DNA from: Panthera uncia
Taxonomy: Eukaryota; Chordata; Mammalia; Carnivora; Felidae
Length of the DNA stretch: 64,000 nt
NCBI RefSeq assembly: GCF_023721935.1
Contig: NW_026057580.1
Coordinates: 28,809,683 to 28,873,682, forward strand
Reading direction: 5' to 3'
Shown here: positions 36,292-47,862 of the stretch, in pieces
Numbering within the stretch: the stretch's first letter is position 1
Layout of the letters: the number at the start of each line of letters is the position of its first letter
Translations under genes and position numbers: made by a program
The notes under the pieces: model-generated
Told to the model about the DNA's origin: nothing
The model's input: the letters and a program-made list of their open reading frames with translations, nothing else
Database searches by the model: none

Positions 36292-38159
36292 TGTGTGACA
36301 AGTTACATTAAAGTGGGTATGTCTGAAAGTTGATATTCAACCACTTAAGCCTTAGTTAAAAAGAGCTTTCACATTTCATCATGATCTTTTAAAAGTAATA
36401 ATCAGAATCCGTCCTCTATTTTATCATTAATGATAGAAAAAGGACGGTCTCGGAAGCATCTCAAGGAAGTGGTGACAGTATGAATTGCAGATAGAGCAGG
36501 CAAGGATTTATGGCTGCTTTTAGTCAGTCCCTGGGTTCTTCATTATTCCTGAGACTTAGTGTGTAATCTACACTGCCACTCTGCCTCTGTGCATGTATCT
36601 GCTATTGCTTTCATTAAGTGTTGAGGTCCTGGGTGGCAACAGCATTTTCAAGACATTGTGTGGTAGTTAGCTGGTTTCTAGACTTCTGCAGCCATGCTTT
36701 TGTACAGCACTTGTACCTGGGCCTTTAAAGAAAATCAGTCCACAGCTGTCAAGAAGAGACAAGGGAGACACAAGAATGGCAGCCCTCTGGAGAGGATTTT
36801 ATTTTACTTTTTTCATGTAACATAGCATTCTAATTTTTAACATCTCACTGAATCAAAATAATTAATAAATATACAAGTAGAGTTGTAAATAAATCAATGA
36901 GAAAGATGAGATCAGTTATGCTTCCTTATATATTATAGATGGCATTATATATGTTAACAAATTAAAATTAAATGTTATATGTAATTAAGACATTATAAAG
37001 TATCATCAATCATAATGGTATTTAAAAGTGTTAATGATTATAAATTCAAGTCTGGATACTGATGCAAATTGGCAAGTGACAAAAAACCAGAGTCAAACTA
37101 ACTTTCTGTGTAGATAGAAATATTCTCTATGCAGATTGATGAATTATTTTAAAAGAAAAACAACAACAATAGAGACATTTAAATTAGCAAATCTGTCTGA
37201 AAGAGATTAGTGTTAGGAAATAAAGTTTGCTTTTATTATCAAGAAATACGCTTTCTGAATGTTGACTATTCTGGGCTAAGAAGCTAAGAAAAGAAGCACA
37301 TGAGAGCTTAGGGAATTCAATTGGATACTACAGGGGAAATAAATAAACAAACGTACATACATAATTGTTTAAAATTTAAACCAAAGAAACAAAAAATGTT
37401 TTTTTCCCCCACATCTAATTTGTTAACTATGGGCTATGTGGTAACTTATCAACATTTTATTAGGAAATACTTTTTAAGAATATTACCTGGTTTGGTGTTA
37501 TTGTTTTTACCAGAAAATACAGTCACTGTTTTTATTAGTTCTTCTTTATAACTATTCCACACTCTTGATTTGAATTGAAATTTTCATCAGATAAGCCCTG
37601 TATGATTCTGGATGTATTTTTGTACTTAAAAATATTTAAATATACACCAAACATCATATATTAGTTGTACTGAATCAAAGCTTCGATATGACAAAACTTC
37701 ATGGTGGAAATATAGAGATATTTTAATAATGTATTGCCAATATGGTGAATAAACACGTTTGAAAGTTAAAATTGCATATTTACATTTTAATAATTATTTC
37801 TCATATACAGTCATATAATAAATACTGAATCAGGAATTTTGGCTTACCAAATTATTTTATTTTTGAGAAAATATTAAGAATATAATGTCTTAGAATTAAG
37901 CTGATAGCTATTAACATGTATGATCTAATTTTTAATAAATGTTTTGGTTCTCTGGTAGTTAAATCTCAAATTATACTATGGATCATTCTATTATGAAACA
38001 GATTAATATATCAGGTATCCAAAGTTTACATTTTCCATAATATGTTATATATGACCTCCAAAATTTTAATAGGTAGCACTGTATTATAAGTAGCATATTT
38101 GAAAGTATATTTTGTTATTGTATAAGGAATTATGATTTAAAATATTTTAGACCTTTTTT

Positions 38160-38430
38160 ATTTTTTATTATTATTATTTTTTTAAGTTTTTAAATTCCAT
38201 ATAGTTAACATACAGTGTGATATTAGTTGCAGGTGCACAACAGTGTGATTCAACACTTCCATACAATAGCTGATGCTCACCACAACTTACAAAAATCATA
38301 TGAATATTATAAATATAGGTCACTCGGAATATATCAGAACTGCCCCATATATAACCATATATAACCGTTATCCTAGGGCTACCTAGATCTAAAAATGTTG
38401 CTAACCACTCTCTGAGGCATACCATCCTGC
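38160..38430 (-). mobile_element. L1 3'-end fragment
   Basis: Read on the minus strand, the end (gttaactatatggaatttaaaaa-like) matches the 3' terminus of the L1 at 45120-45170, with the same order of phrases (acaca/ctg...tgtatgttaac). It is truncated at its 5' side and lies in the EYS intron between the two exons. Confidence 0.7.
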
Positions 38431-38570
38431 CCCTTCCTTATTTTGTAGTGAACATCAGAAATTGAAAAGTCATTCCCAGCATCCCCAAATACCTATGGGC
38501 CTGAGGTCAGAAATATGATAATAGTGATTTATTTCAAGGTAATTTGAAAATACAATTTTTTATATTCTTG

Positions 38571-38793
38571 AAAAAAAATTTTAATGTGTATTTATTTTTG
38601 AGAGAGAGAGAGACAGAAAGACAGAGTGTGAGTGGGGGAGGGGCAGAGAGAGAGGGAGACACAGAATCGGAAGCAGGCTCCAGGCTCTGAGCTGTCAACA
38701 CAGAGCCCCACGCGGGGCTCGAACTCACAAGCTGTGAGATCATGACCTGAGCCGAAGTCGGACGCCCAACCGACTGAGCAACCCAGGTGCCCC
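38571..38793 (-). mobile_element. CAN-SINE in the intron between the EYS exons
   Basis: Complete, close to consensus. Imperfect target copies ttttttatattcttgaaaa (before) and ttttttgtattcttaaaaa (after). Confidence 0.93.
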
Positions 38794-39420
38794 TGTATTT
38801 TTTGTATTCTTAAAAATACAATTTTTAAAGTGACAAAATCTGAAAGAAGAAAAAAAAAGAAAAGAGAAAAATGATGGTAACGTCGGTTCAAATCAGGAGT
38901 AGCAAATAGGTGGCCCACAGCCCCAAAATGTATCTTGCTTAGCTTCCATACGTGTTAGAAGAGTTAATTCTACATTAATATCTACATAGATATTCCAGTT
39001 TGCAAGGGCCCCACTACTACCTGTTGTTTTAAACTTGGGCTGCCTCACTTAATTTGAAAAAAAGTGAGTTATATTCCTTCATGTCATACATTTGCAAAGC
39101 ATTGCTTTAAAGAAAATTAATTCATAATTCAGTTAATTATACCATTTCAAAATAAAATGACTTTCTATTAAAATGTGTTTTTTCCTTGATTACATTATCC
39201 ATTTACTGAGGGATCACATAAAAATATATTTTAAAGAGGTAAAATAAAACAAAAGAAGATGGACAGCTTTTTGTCAACATCCTTCTAGCTCTTTCTTTCC
39301 TCTTAATGCCCCTTAGCCACATCCATTTCACAGAGCTATTTTGTGCCATTTTGCCTGTGTCTCCATAAAAATTATCCATCTTAGGCAGGTTCTTCCATGG
39401 CTAAATCTATGTTTTGAAAA

Positions 39421-39607
39421 ATGTTATTTTTATTTATTTTTGAGAGAAAGGGAGGGGGCGTACAGAAAGAGGAAGACAGAGGACCCAAATTAGGTTCACT
39501 GCTGTCAGCACAGAGCCCGATTCGGGGTTCAAACTCACAAACACTGGGATCATGACCTGAGCTGAAATCAACAGCTGCTTAACTGACTGAGCCACCCCAG
39601 GTGCCCC
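39421..39607 (-). mobile_element. CAN-SINE, 0.5 kb downstream of the 198-bp EYS exon
   Basis: Head at 39607, tail near 39421, some internal loss. It is in the same orientation as EYS, about 520 bp past the exon donor. Confidence 0.92.
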
Positions 39608-39738
39608 AAAATCCATGTTATAATACCCAATATTTGTTTTTCTTTCTCCCCTTCATACCTCTGATTTTTCCTGTTCTTCCTATCATCTTCTTTTTCCTCT
39701 GTAAATTTAAAGGAATACATATTCTGGTGGGAGGAAAT

Positions 39739-39766
39739 GTGTGTGTGTGTGTATGTGTGTGTGTGT
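39739..39766. repeat. (GT)n microsatellite
   Basis: Fourteen dinucleotides with one interruption. Confidence 0.9.
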
Positions 39767-40126
39767 AACAGATGGGATAAAATAATGATTTGTTTTAAGT
39801 CACTGAAAATAGTGCTTCCCCTACCTACAAACAAACACTCTTAAAAACCTACCATTAAAAATAAAGGAAAGAAAGGCTAATTCTAACATTAGAACATAGA
39901 AGCCACATCTCATTACATTTTCTCATTTGCTACCATTATGACTTATAAAAATATAAATGATTCATCAGATGTGGGGGTGTTTTGTGAAAATAATGGGGTT
40001 GGCTTTGATATTCAGGGCAGGATAAAGTCAGTAAATAATCAAGGTTGCATACTGAGTTATTTCATTACTATGTCAGATTCTAAGTTGGACTACTCTACAG
40101 GAATTGCTGCGGCTGAGTGAACTCAC

Positions 40127-40324
40127 TGTCATAGCAATAACCGTGCAGGCAAGGGCTGGAACTGCACTCATTGACATTGATCTCACAGTGTGGACCTGCA
40201 AAGCCTTTCCCACATGGACACTGGTACCCAAGAGGAGACATTTCCAGATTCATTGTCTCTCCACACGCAGCTCCATTCTCACAAGGATTACTAGCCTCAC
40301 AAGGCTCCAAATCACAAGAAGAAC
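40127..40324 (-). CDS. EYS: EYS internal coding exon (198 bp, phase 1-1): end of one EGF, one complete EGF, first half of the next
   Basis: EYS is a secreted, EGF- and laminin-G-rich protein of the photoreceptor extracellular matrix. Read on the minus strand, the exon is bounded by a strong acceptor (pyrimidine-rich stretch ending tttcctttcag) and a consensus donor GTGAGT. It is 66 codons long with phase 1 at both ends, so it can be included or skipped without changing frame. The sequence opens with GSSC, which would supply the sixth cysteine of an EGF begun upstream. A whole EGF follows (PCEASNPCENGAAC, then YQCPCGKGFAGPHCE), and then INVNECSSSPCLHGYCYD, the first three cysteines of another EGF with a calcium-binding-like N-x-N-E-C start. 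CSSSPC fits the O-glucosylation consensus C-x-S-x-P-C. Joined to the exon at 35603-35724, it yields CYD-MVNGFSCLC, a normal EGF. The reading frame is open throughout. I recall no human EYS counterpart (see findings). Assignment to EYS rests on the neighbouring exon and the splice phases. Confidence 0.9.
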
Positions 40325-40329
40325 CTGAA

Positions 40330-41990
40330 AGGAAAGAATCAGAGTGTCAGTGTTTACTTAATGAACAAATCCCCCTGACTGCTGTCAGTTGCTTGGCATT
40401 TGTCTGCATAAATGCATTCAACTTAGTCTCTAGGCAAAGATTCATAATTCTCTTCGATATTATCATTGTGATTCTCTCTCTCTCTCTACATTACAATTTA
40501 AGAAAGAAATGTTATTTATGATTTCTATGCTTCATCTAACAAAGTACCAGCAGGCAGCAATGTTAAGTGACAGCATTTTTTAAAACCCCATTTTGTTTCT
40601 TCATACTTCATACCTCTTGTTCAACAATGTTCTCTGAAGACATTGCAATTAAAAAAGTACATTATTGATGATTTGATGCTCCCTGTGGTTTGTTTTGTTT
40701 TGTTTTTTGTACCCTGGAGGTTGCTATCACTATAAGCTTTTCTTGATAGATTTGTTGCTATACTCAAAATAAGTAAACAATGAAAAAAGAACATTTTGAT
40801 AAGGCTTTAATCTTGAGTAACACCTCAGCCCTGAAACTAAGTTTTAAATTTTACTCAGAGAGTGTATCTACATAAAGCAATTGTCATTGGGTAAAATATA
40901 CAGAAGTATTTGGAGATATAAGTAAGATGGCTGACCCAAGGTAATTCAAAAAGTGAAGCATAAACAGCACTAAGTTGTTCAACAAAGCAAAATCATTATT
41001 CAGGTGTCAGTTTTCCAGACATAGTAAAAATATTTGTATATTAACTATTTGGCAAGTTTTTAAATAATAGCATTCATTCACCAAACATGTAGGATATATG
41101 TATACTTCTAAGGCTTCTAAAAGTGCCTTGCTGAATACCTGAGAGAAGAACATATCCAGCAACCATAAGTCCTTTAACTGCTCAGATTTTCTTAGTAACT
41201 TCACAACTATAGGGATGAAGGGATGATAAAATGAACTGGGATAAGAATGAAAGCTTTCAAAGTTTTTGAACTACAGTGGTAGTTGGAGAAATTCTAAAAC
41301 CTCAGGATGCCTATGGTTCTCCCAACTTTTTTCTTGATAACAAGAAAAAAGGTAAGACAACCCTAGCAACTGCTGAAGATATCAGCAATGTATAATAATG
41401 AAAGACTTAATATAGTTAGTGCCCATAAAATAAGAGCAAAGGAAACTGTACTAAGTTGAACACACAATGCTTCAAGTTCCAAATACAGTGAAAGAAGTAA
41501 AAATAAAAACTACTTCCAAAGAGCATAAAAATAAGTAGTTCCTTAAATTAAAACATCTATTAAGTGGTTTTATTTTTTCAAGAGCTATCGTATAGTGTGG
41601 AGAATTCAAATAGGAACAAGACCTGTTCCTTCTCCTTAAAACATTAAGAAATTGAAGTATATTGCAAATGGTGCATTCCTAGATACTATTTTATCATAAT
41701 GAAAGTATTTTCTTTGCAAAATAAGAGAAATGACATTGAACAACATTCACCAGAAACACATAAAACAATGAATTATCCTTAACAAAAAGTTCTCATGCAT
41801 ACACTTCTTTCTAATTACCTACTTCTAAATATTTAATTGTAAGAATAGGTGTTTTGCTTTGCTCATGAGAAGTTAATTTAGCTTGTCTCTTTCATAAATA
41901 GTTGCATACATATAATCCATTAGATTGCTGAACAGTAATTTATACTCATATTTGAGAAATCACTCATGATATTCTCTTTTACAGAATACT
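40330..41990. other. Intron next to the 198-bp exon, no recognised element
   Basis: Unique-looking AT-rich sequence, free of SINEs and L1, with a TTTTG-type run near 40690. Confidence 0.5.
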
Positions 41991-41995
41991 CAGGG

Positions 41996-42058
41996 GTTCA
42001 CTGTACCTTGAATACTATGTTCACTGTACCTTGAATACTGCACCGTGAATACTATGAT
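41996..42058. repeat. Tandem duplication of a 22-bp unit plus partial third copy
   Basis: gttcactgtaccttgaatact occurs twice, followed by gcaccgtgaatact. Confidence 0.85.
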
Positions 42059-42479
42059 TTGTATATTATTAATTCACTATATAAATACTTAATGAACCCC
42101 TACTAGGTGATGAACAATGAGGTAGAAGTTGGGGTTATAAACAATGAAGGCTCATATAAGCAAGTAAATCAATGCAGTACAATAAGTGGTAAATGTGGTC
42201 AATTTCTCATGTTAAAGAATCACAATAGCAGGAGGAATTCTAATATGCCCTCCATAATCCCCACCCCCAGGGTACATGACCTGTAGAATCCTCTCCTTTT
42301 GAGTATGGGTGAGATTTGAGAATGTAATAAAATATCACTCCCATGATTATATTACATTATACTGCAGAAAGGATTTGTGGAAATAATTAAAGTCACCTGA
42401 TCAGATGACTTTGAGTAAATGAAAAGAGAGATTATCTTGGGAAGCTCTGACAAAATAAGGTGTGACTTTAAAAGAAGTG

Positions 42480-43833
42480 AAAGGCATTCCGATTACCTGG
42501 AAGGGAGAGGAAATTAAGAAAACAATCTCATTTACAAGGACAGCAGAAATTATAAAATTCCTACAAATAAACTTAATCAAGGAAAGAGATGTATTCTGAA
42601 AACTATAAAACATTGATGAAAGAAATTGAAGTTGAAACACATACAAATGAAAGATATCACATGCTCTTGGGCTGGGAGAACAAATATTGCTAAAATGTCT
42701 GTACTACCCAAAGCAATCTACACATTTAATGTGGTCCATATCCAAATACCAATGGCATTTTTCACAGAACTACAACAAATAATACAAAAATTTGTATGGA
42801 ACCAGAAAAAAAAAACAAATAGCCCAAGAAATCTTGAAAAAGAATAAAACTGGAGGTATCACAATTCCAGATTTCAAGATATACTACAAAACTAAAGTAA
42901 GCAAAACAGTATGGTCCTGGCACTAAAATAAACACATAGATCCAGGAAACAGAATAGAAAACCCAGAAATAAACCCAAAATTATATGGTCAAATAATTTT
43001 TGACAAATAAGGAAAGAATATCCAATGTTAAAAGACAGTCTCTTTGACAAATGATGTTGGGAAAACTGGACAGCTACATGCAAAAGAATGAGGCTGGACC
43101 ACTTTCTTATACCATACAGAAAAATACACACAAAATGTACTGAAGACCTAAATGTGAGACTTGAAACCATAAAAATCCTATGAGAAAGTGCAGGCAGTAA
43201 TTTCTCTGACATCAACTGTAGCAACATTTTTCTAGATATGTCTTCTGAGGCAAGGGAAACAAAAGCAAATATAAACTATTAGGACTACCTCAAAATAAAA
43301 AACTTCTGCACAGCAAAGGAAACAATTAACAAAACTAAAAGACAACCTACAGAATAGGAGGAGATATTTGCTAATGACATATCTGATAAAAGGTTAGTAT
43401 CCAAAATATATAAAGAACTTATACAACTCAACAACCAAAACAAATAATCCAATTAAAACATGGACCAAAGACATAAACAGATGTTTCTCCAAAGAAGACA
43501 TACAGATGGCCAAGAGACACATGAAAAGATGCTCAATATCACTAATCATGAGGGAAATGTAAATCAAAACCATAATGAGAAAACACTCCACACCTCTCAG
43601 AATGAGTAAAAAAAAACAAAACAGAACAAAAACAAACAAACAAACAAAAAACCCCACAAGAAACAAGGTTGGCAAGGATGTGGAGAAAAAGGAATCCTTG
43701 TGCACTGTTGGTGAAAATGCAAACTGGTGCAGCCACTGTAGAAAACAATTTAGATATTCCTCTAAAATTAAAAATACAATTACCATGATCTAGTAATTTC
43801 ACTACCAATAGGTACACAAAGAATACAAAACAC
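42480..43833 (+). mobile_element. Older L1 3' fragment, left part (ORF2 C-terminal half)
   Basis: The sequence matches the ORF2 region of the full L1 at 18010-19250: a lysine-rich stretch, KMSVLPKAIYTFNV, FVWNQKKK, and on the other side the phrase before HCWW. It is more decayed than the 12.6 kb element, with many stops and a small internal deletion near its start, where RT sequence containing the FADD box is missing. It is interrupted at about 43833 by a DNA transposon and resumes near 44719. Confidence 0.85.
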
Positions 43834-44705
43834 TACAGGAATCAGTGCTATCTATTGGCTCAATGGAATCTTTTTTCTATTCATGCAACTTTAACAAAGA
43901 ACCTATCCAATGACACTTGCTTTTGCCTCCTTTTGAGGATTTTGTGGAAATGGGACATTGTGTTGTCACTAAACACATTCATCACTTGCACTGCTACAGC
44001 CTTATTCGGGTGGTGCATTTATACAAAAGTTTGCACTCTTTTCCATATTTTACACATCTCCCTAACCTCATTTGAAATAAGGAATTCCTCAGCCTTTTTC
44101 TCCTTCTCCTCTGCAGATGAGGTGCAGATGTAGACTTCTTATCAAATCTTGCAATTTCGGCCACTCCCATACTTTGTTAGTACCTCTCGATGATTTCCTT
44201 CTTAACTTCCACATAATCATCTTCTTCTTATCGCCTTTCTTTTCATCCTTTTTCTTAATGGGGGCCATTGTATACATTTGCACCGATGCTGACTACAGTA
44301 CAGTATTAATAAACTCTTGTCATACACTGTATTTAATGTAACTGACAATACAGTAGCAGAGGAAAGGGTCTATATCTGCAGGCAGCCTGACCTAGAATGA
44401 AGCAAAGCATTCCTAAGCTTTCTTTTATATGGAAAAGCAAAGGACTATCCATAGGTGCTTTGAAGTGACAAAAAATCCACTAGTGTCAATTCTGGGCACC
44501 TTCCTATGTTCTATTTCTGCCAAACACCACAGCCTGAGACTGAGCTTCTGAGCATGGGAGATGATCCCCACAATCCTGCAGCAAGAGAGAGAAAGAACCA
44601 TTGGCTCAGTTGTGATCATGTGACGCTCAATGTCACATACTACTCATATTGCAAGACATTGCTCATTTATCAAGTTAAAATTTATTAGAAATAAACACAA
44701 TCCCA
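43834..44705 (-). mobile_element. Internally deleted Tigger-like (pogo superfamily) DNA transposon nested in an L1
   Basis: The insert separates two parts of one L1. On the minus strand an upstream noncoding region is followed by an ATG (44268) and a start typical of Tigger transposases (MAPIKKKDEKKGDKKK), then a decayed helix-turn-helix segment. This runs within about 130 bp directly into C-terminal sequence (KILKRRQKQVSLDRFFVK) ending at a stop at 43881-43883. The catalytic core is missing. Near-terminal sequences tggctcaatggaatctttt (left) and, inverted, gagccaatggttcttt (right) resemble each other, as expected for terminal inverted repeats. Exact ends are uncertain. About 110 bp of L1 was lost or altered at the junction. 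Confidence 0.75.
43881..44268 (-). pseudogene. Tigger transposase remnant: N-terminal HTH start fused to C-terminal tail
   Basis: The first 35 or so residues of a pogo-type DNA-binding domain are recognisable once small frameshifts are allowed for. They are followed by a C-terminal stretch with EEFLISNEVREMCKIWK and the SLDRFFVK ending. The DDE nuclease domain is absent, so this copy can only have moved using enzyme supplied by another. Stops and frameshifts are present. Confidence 0.7.
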
Positions 44706-44713
44706 GAATCCCA

Positions 44714-44718
<5 letters not shown>

Positions 44719-44762
<44 letters not shown>

Positions 44763-45176
44763 ATGTATATATATGTATATATGAATATTACTACTCAGCC
44801 ATAAAACATAAAAAAGATGAAATCTTGCCATTTGCAACAATATGAATGGATTTAGAAAGTATAATGTTAAGTGAAACATGTCACTCAGAGAAAGACGAAT
44901 ACCATATGATTTCACTCATATGTGGAATTTAAGAAATGAAAGAAATGAACAAAGACAAAAAGAGATAAACCAAAAAAAGAGACACTTAACTATAGAAAAC
45001 AAACTGATGGTTACCAAAAAGGAGGTGGTCGGGGAGGATGCGTGAAATAGGTGATGGGGATTAAAAGGACACTTATGATGAACACTGAGTAATGTACAGA
45101 ATTGTTGAATCACTCTATTGCACATCTGAAACTAATGTAACACTGTGTGTTAACTACACTGGAATTTTCAAAAAAA
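44719..45176 (+). mobile_element. Older L1 3' fragment, right part (ORF2 end, 3' region, tail)
   Basis: After a TA-rich expansion the L1 resumes with the actcagccataaaacataaaaa and gaaatcttgccatttgcaac phrases also found at 19410-19445. It continues through the 3' untranslated region to a tail after aactacactggaattttc. Orientation matches the left part at 42480-43833. Confidence 0.85.
44720..44785. repeat. (TA)n microsatellite within the L1 fragment
   Basis: About 17 TA units, then tatgtata variants. It corresponds to the short tatata run in the full L1 at 19379-19390, here expanded. Confidence 0.9.
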
Positions 45177-45179
45177 TGA

Positions 45180-46750
45180 TGTTAATATCTTATAAAGGTG
45201 GGGATGAGTTAAATGAAATTCACAAATTTTAAATAATATCTCTCAGTTTGGGACAAGATCATACAATGCTTTTCGGTCCATAGGATTTGGACCTATGTGC
45301 ATTAAGAGGTCATTAAAATCCTTCCTTAAAAAGTGGTAATGAAGTATACTAAGCCTGTTCACAGTAAGAATTACATTGCATTTCCAAGTTGTACTTAAAA
45401 ATACATGCATGATGTTTATATTTTACCTGAGGTTTTATTTTGCTGAAAACTGTATTTTGTTGACACAATTTAAAATGGAGAAGCCATGGTAATATGCATT
45501 TTATTTGCATACATAGTTGGTGGGAAAAATTAAAAACCTATTTTCATTAGTTTCCTTTTACAACTGTGTCATCAATTTACAAAATCCCAAATGCTTATGT
45601 TCCAACTGAAGTTGTACTGGTGGTAGAAATGTATGTTTAACTGAACTATTTTTCCTCTAATTGAAATTTGCATCAATCAAATTAGTATGCTACTTTCAAG
45701 TGCATGAATCACTTTTAGTATCAAGTTCTCTATGATATTGTTAAACTCAAAGGAAAATACTGTTTTGGAAGCTTTGAGTGGATGTAGATGTTTATGAAAA
45801 TGTGAAAATGCTAAACATGCTCATAATATGAGTCTATATTAGTCTAGTGGTTTGAATTTTTTATGACGATTTAGATAAACTTAAAGAAAAATGCTTAAAA
45901 ATTCTTCAATGATAGCAGAATTCAGATATTTATAAAAGATGTTATAAATAGTAAATAACAGGTTAGGTTAGGTTACATTTCTGTTAGGAGGTGTCATATA
46001 GGAGGTGTAAATGACAGTAATAAAGGCATGGTGGCATCCACTACAAAAATACAAGAAAGAGAAATCAAGTCCTCCGACTTTTACAATCTGCAACAAAGAC
46101 TTGAAAGGATCAACCTGGACAGTGTAAACTCTTGTCTCGGCAGAGAGTTATAGGGATATGTATTAAGTAAAGAGAGTAGTTCTTCATGAAGCATACATTG
46201 AAATATTAAAGATGTGCTCTTTATATTCTCTTAAAATCCATTATATGTCTATTATCCAAATTGCATAGGAGAAACAATGTTTACTAAACAGAAGAACTAT
46301 AGGACACTGTCTGTCTTTACTGAACATTAAGGTGGTAATAAATATTTTTGTGCCTTGTGAATGACCAGGGAGGTCTGTAATTATCTACCATCAGAAATTT
46401 CATGTAGACTAATGAAATCTGGGCACTGATTTTTCTGGGGAGATATTCTCTTCCTCTCTTTTTCTCCTCCATCTCCATCTTATCTCTTTCTGTCTCCCAA
46501 ATGCCTAGAATCACAGCTCCCAATTATATTTTGAAGTATAATTATACTTTTTGAAGATTTGATTAATTCTCAAAGTTAGTGATCAGCGAGACAGAACGAT
46601 GGAAACAACCACATTTTTTCTCATAATTCTCATAAATTTCCTCATTTATCTTCCCATAATCCTCATGTATTAGTGGCAAATGATATAGATGTATTTTACA
46701 AGTATTGGTTATATTTTAGAATTTCTAATTTAAAAAACTTAAATAAAAAT
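45180..46750. other. Intron sequence with no recognised element
   Basis: AT-rich, no SINE or LINE phrases seen. A short aggttaggttaggtta run at 45961. Confidence 0.45.
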
Positions 46751-46757
46751 CATATAT

Positions 46758-47262
46758 AAATGGTCCCTGACTTACTATGGCTTCATTTATGATTTTCCAA
46801 CTTTACAGTGGTGCAAAGTGATATGCATTCAGTAGAACTGCACTTCAAATTTTGAATTGTTATCTTTTCCTGGGGGTGGCAATATGCAGTATGATACACT
46901 TCTGTGAAGCTGAGCGTTGGCAGCCAGCCTCAGCTCCCAGTCAGCCAATGATGGTGAGGATAAACAATTGATATATTTGCAACCATTCTGTACCCATACA
47001 ACTATTCTATTTTTCACTTTCATTACAGTATTTAGTAAATTACAGGAGATATTCAAAACTTTATCATAAAATAAGCTTGCCTTGGGTGATTTTGCCCAAC
47101 TAAAGATTAATAATTATTCTGACTACTTTTAAAGCATCTTTGGCTAAGCTACAATGTTCATTAGCTTAGGTGTATTACATGCATTTTTTACTTATGATAT
47201 TTTCAACTTACAGTAGGTTTATCATAACATAAGCCCGTTATGAGTTGAGGAAGATCTGCATA
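46758..47262. mobile_element. MITE-like nonautonomous DNA transposon with inverted termini
   Basis: The left end (ggtccctgacttactatgg, atttatgattttccaactttac) and right end (attttcaacttacagtagg, tttatcataacataag, gagttgaggaagatctg) are approximate inverted copies of each other, and the interior is noncoding. I recall this sequence type as a eutherian pogo/Tigger-related nonautonomous element. It sits next to an old L1 3' relic at 47263-47372. Confidence 0.55.
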
Positions 47263-47372
47263 TTTAAGGTGTACAACATGATGACTTGATATACATAGTG
47301 AGATAATTACTGTGGTTAAGCTTACTAACATATCTCCTCATGTAGTTACAATTCCTTGTGTGATTGAGCACC
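47263..47372 (-). mobile_element. Old L1 3' UTR relic
   Basis: aggtgtacaacatgatgactt, gagataattactgtggttaag and taacatatctcctcatgtagtt match reversed old L1 3' sequence, like that at 33250-33330. Confidence 0.5.
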
Positions 47373-47862
47373 AGAAAAAAAAAACATATGTATCATTTTA
47401 ATGTATTTTAATATATTAATGTTTTTAATGTTTTTTAATGTATTACAATTTTTTTAACTTTTTTGCAATCTTAGCTTAAGTTTTATTTAAAAAAATATAT
47501 AGGTACAAAAAAGAAAATTTACTTTTCTTTATTATATCATTTTCAATTTTGGAAATTAAAAAATAAGTTGTATTAGATTATCTCAATTGCATACAAACTG
47601 GAAAAATGGCAAAGATGTAAGATAATGTGAGACCAAAGCAGAAAGGGGTGATATAATTCTTTTAACCCAATAATTTCTGCATTAAGATTTATTTTAAAAC
47701 ACTGTAAATTTTACATTAAGATAAATCCATTGACAATAATGTCTATCAAATAGGTATATTTTACTCTTTTATAATAAAATTCTTTATGGAGCTACAGACC
47801 CCCATAGAAACATGAACTAATTATTCTTAACTCCACCTTTGCTTTCTTCTTCACCTGTGATT

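Larger units (their letters stand above)
35725..40126 (-). other. EYS: EYS intron between the two visible coding exons
   Basis: This 4402-bp intron separates two exons with matching phase (1). It contains a composite TTC/TCC triplet tract and a GT tract near its 3' end in gene order, an L1 3'-end fragment, and two minus-strand CAN-SINEs. 36300-38150 is AT-rich sequence in which I recognise no element. Confidence 0.9.

Noticed and set aside
40171..40521. Plus-strand open frame of 116 residues over the EYS exon
   Set aside because: It is antisense to the exon and crosses its splice junctions. Shadow of the real coding strand.
45961..45980. ggttaggttaggtta run resembling telomeric repeats
   Set aside because: The unit is GGTTA, three copies only, not TTAGGG. 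No interstitial telomere call.
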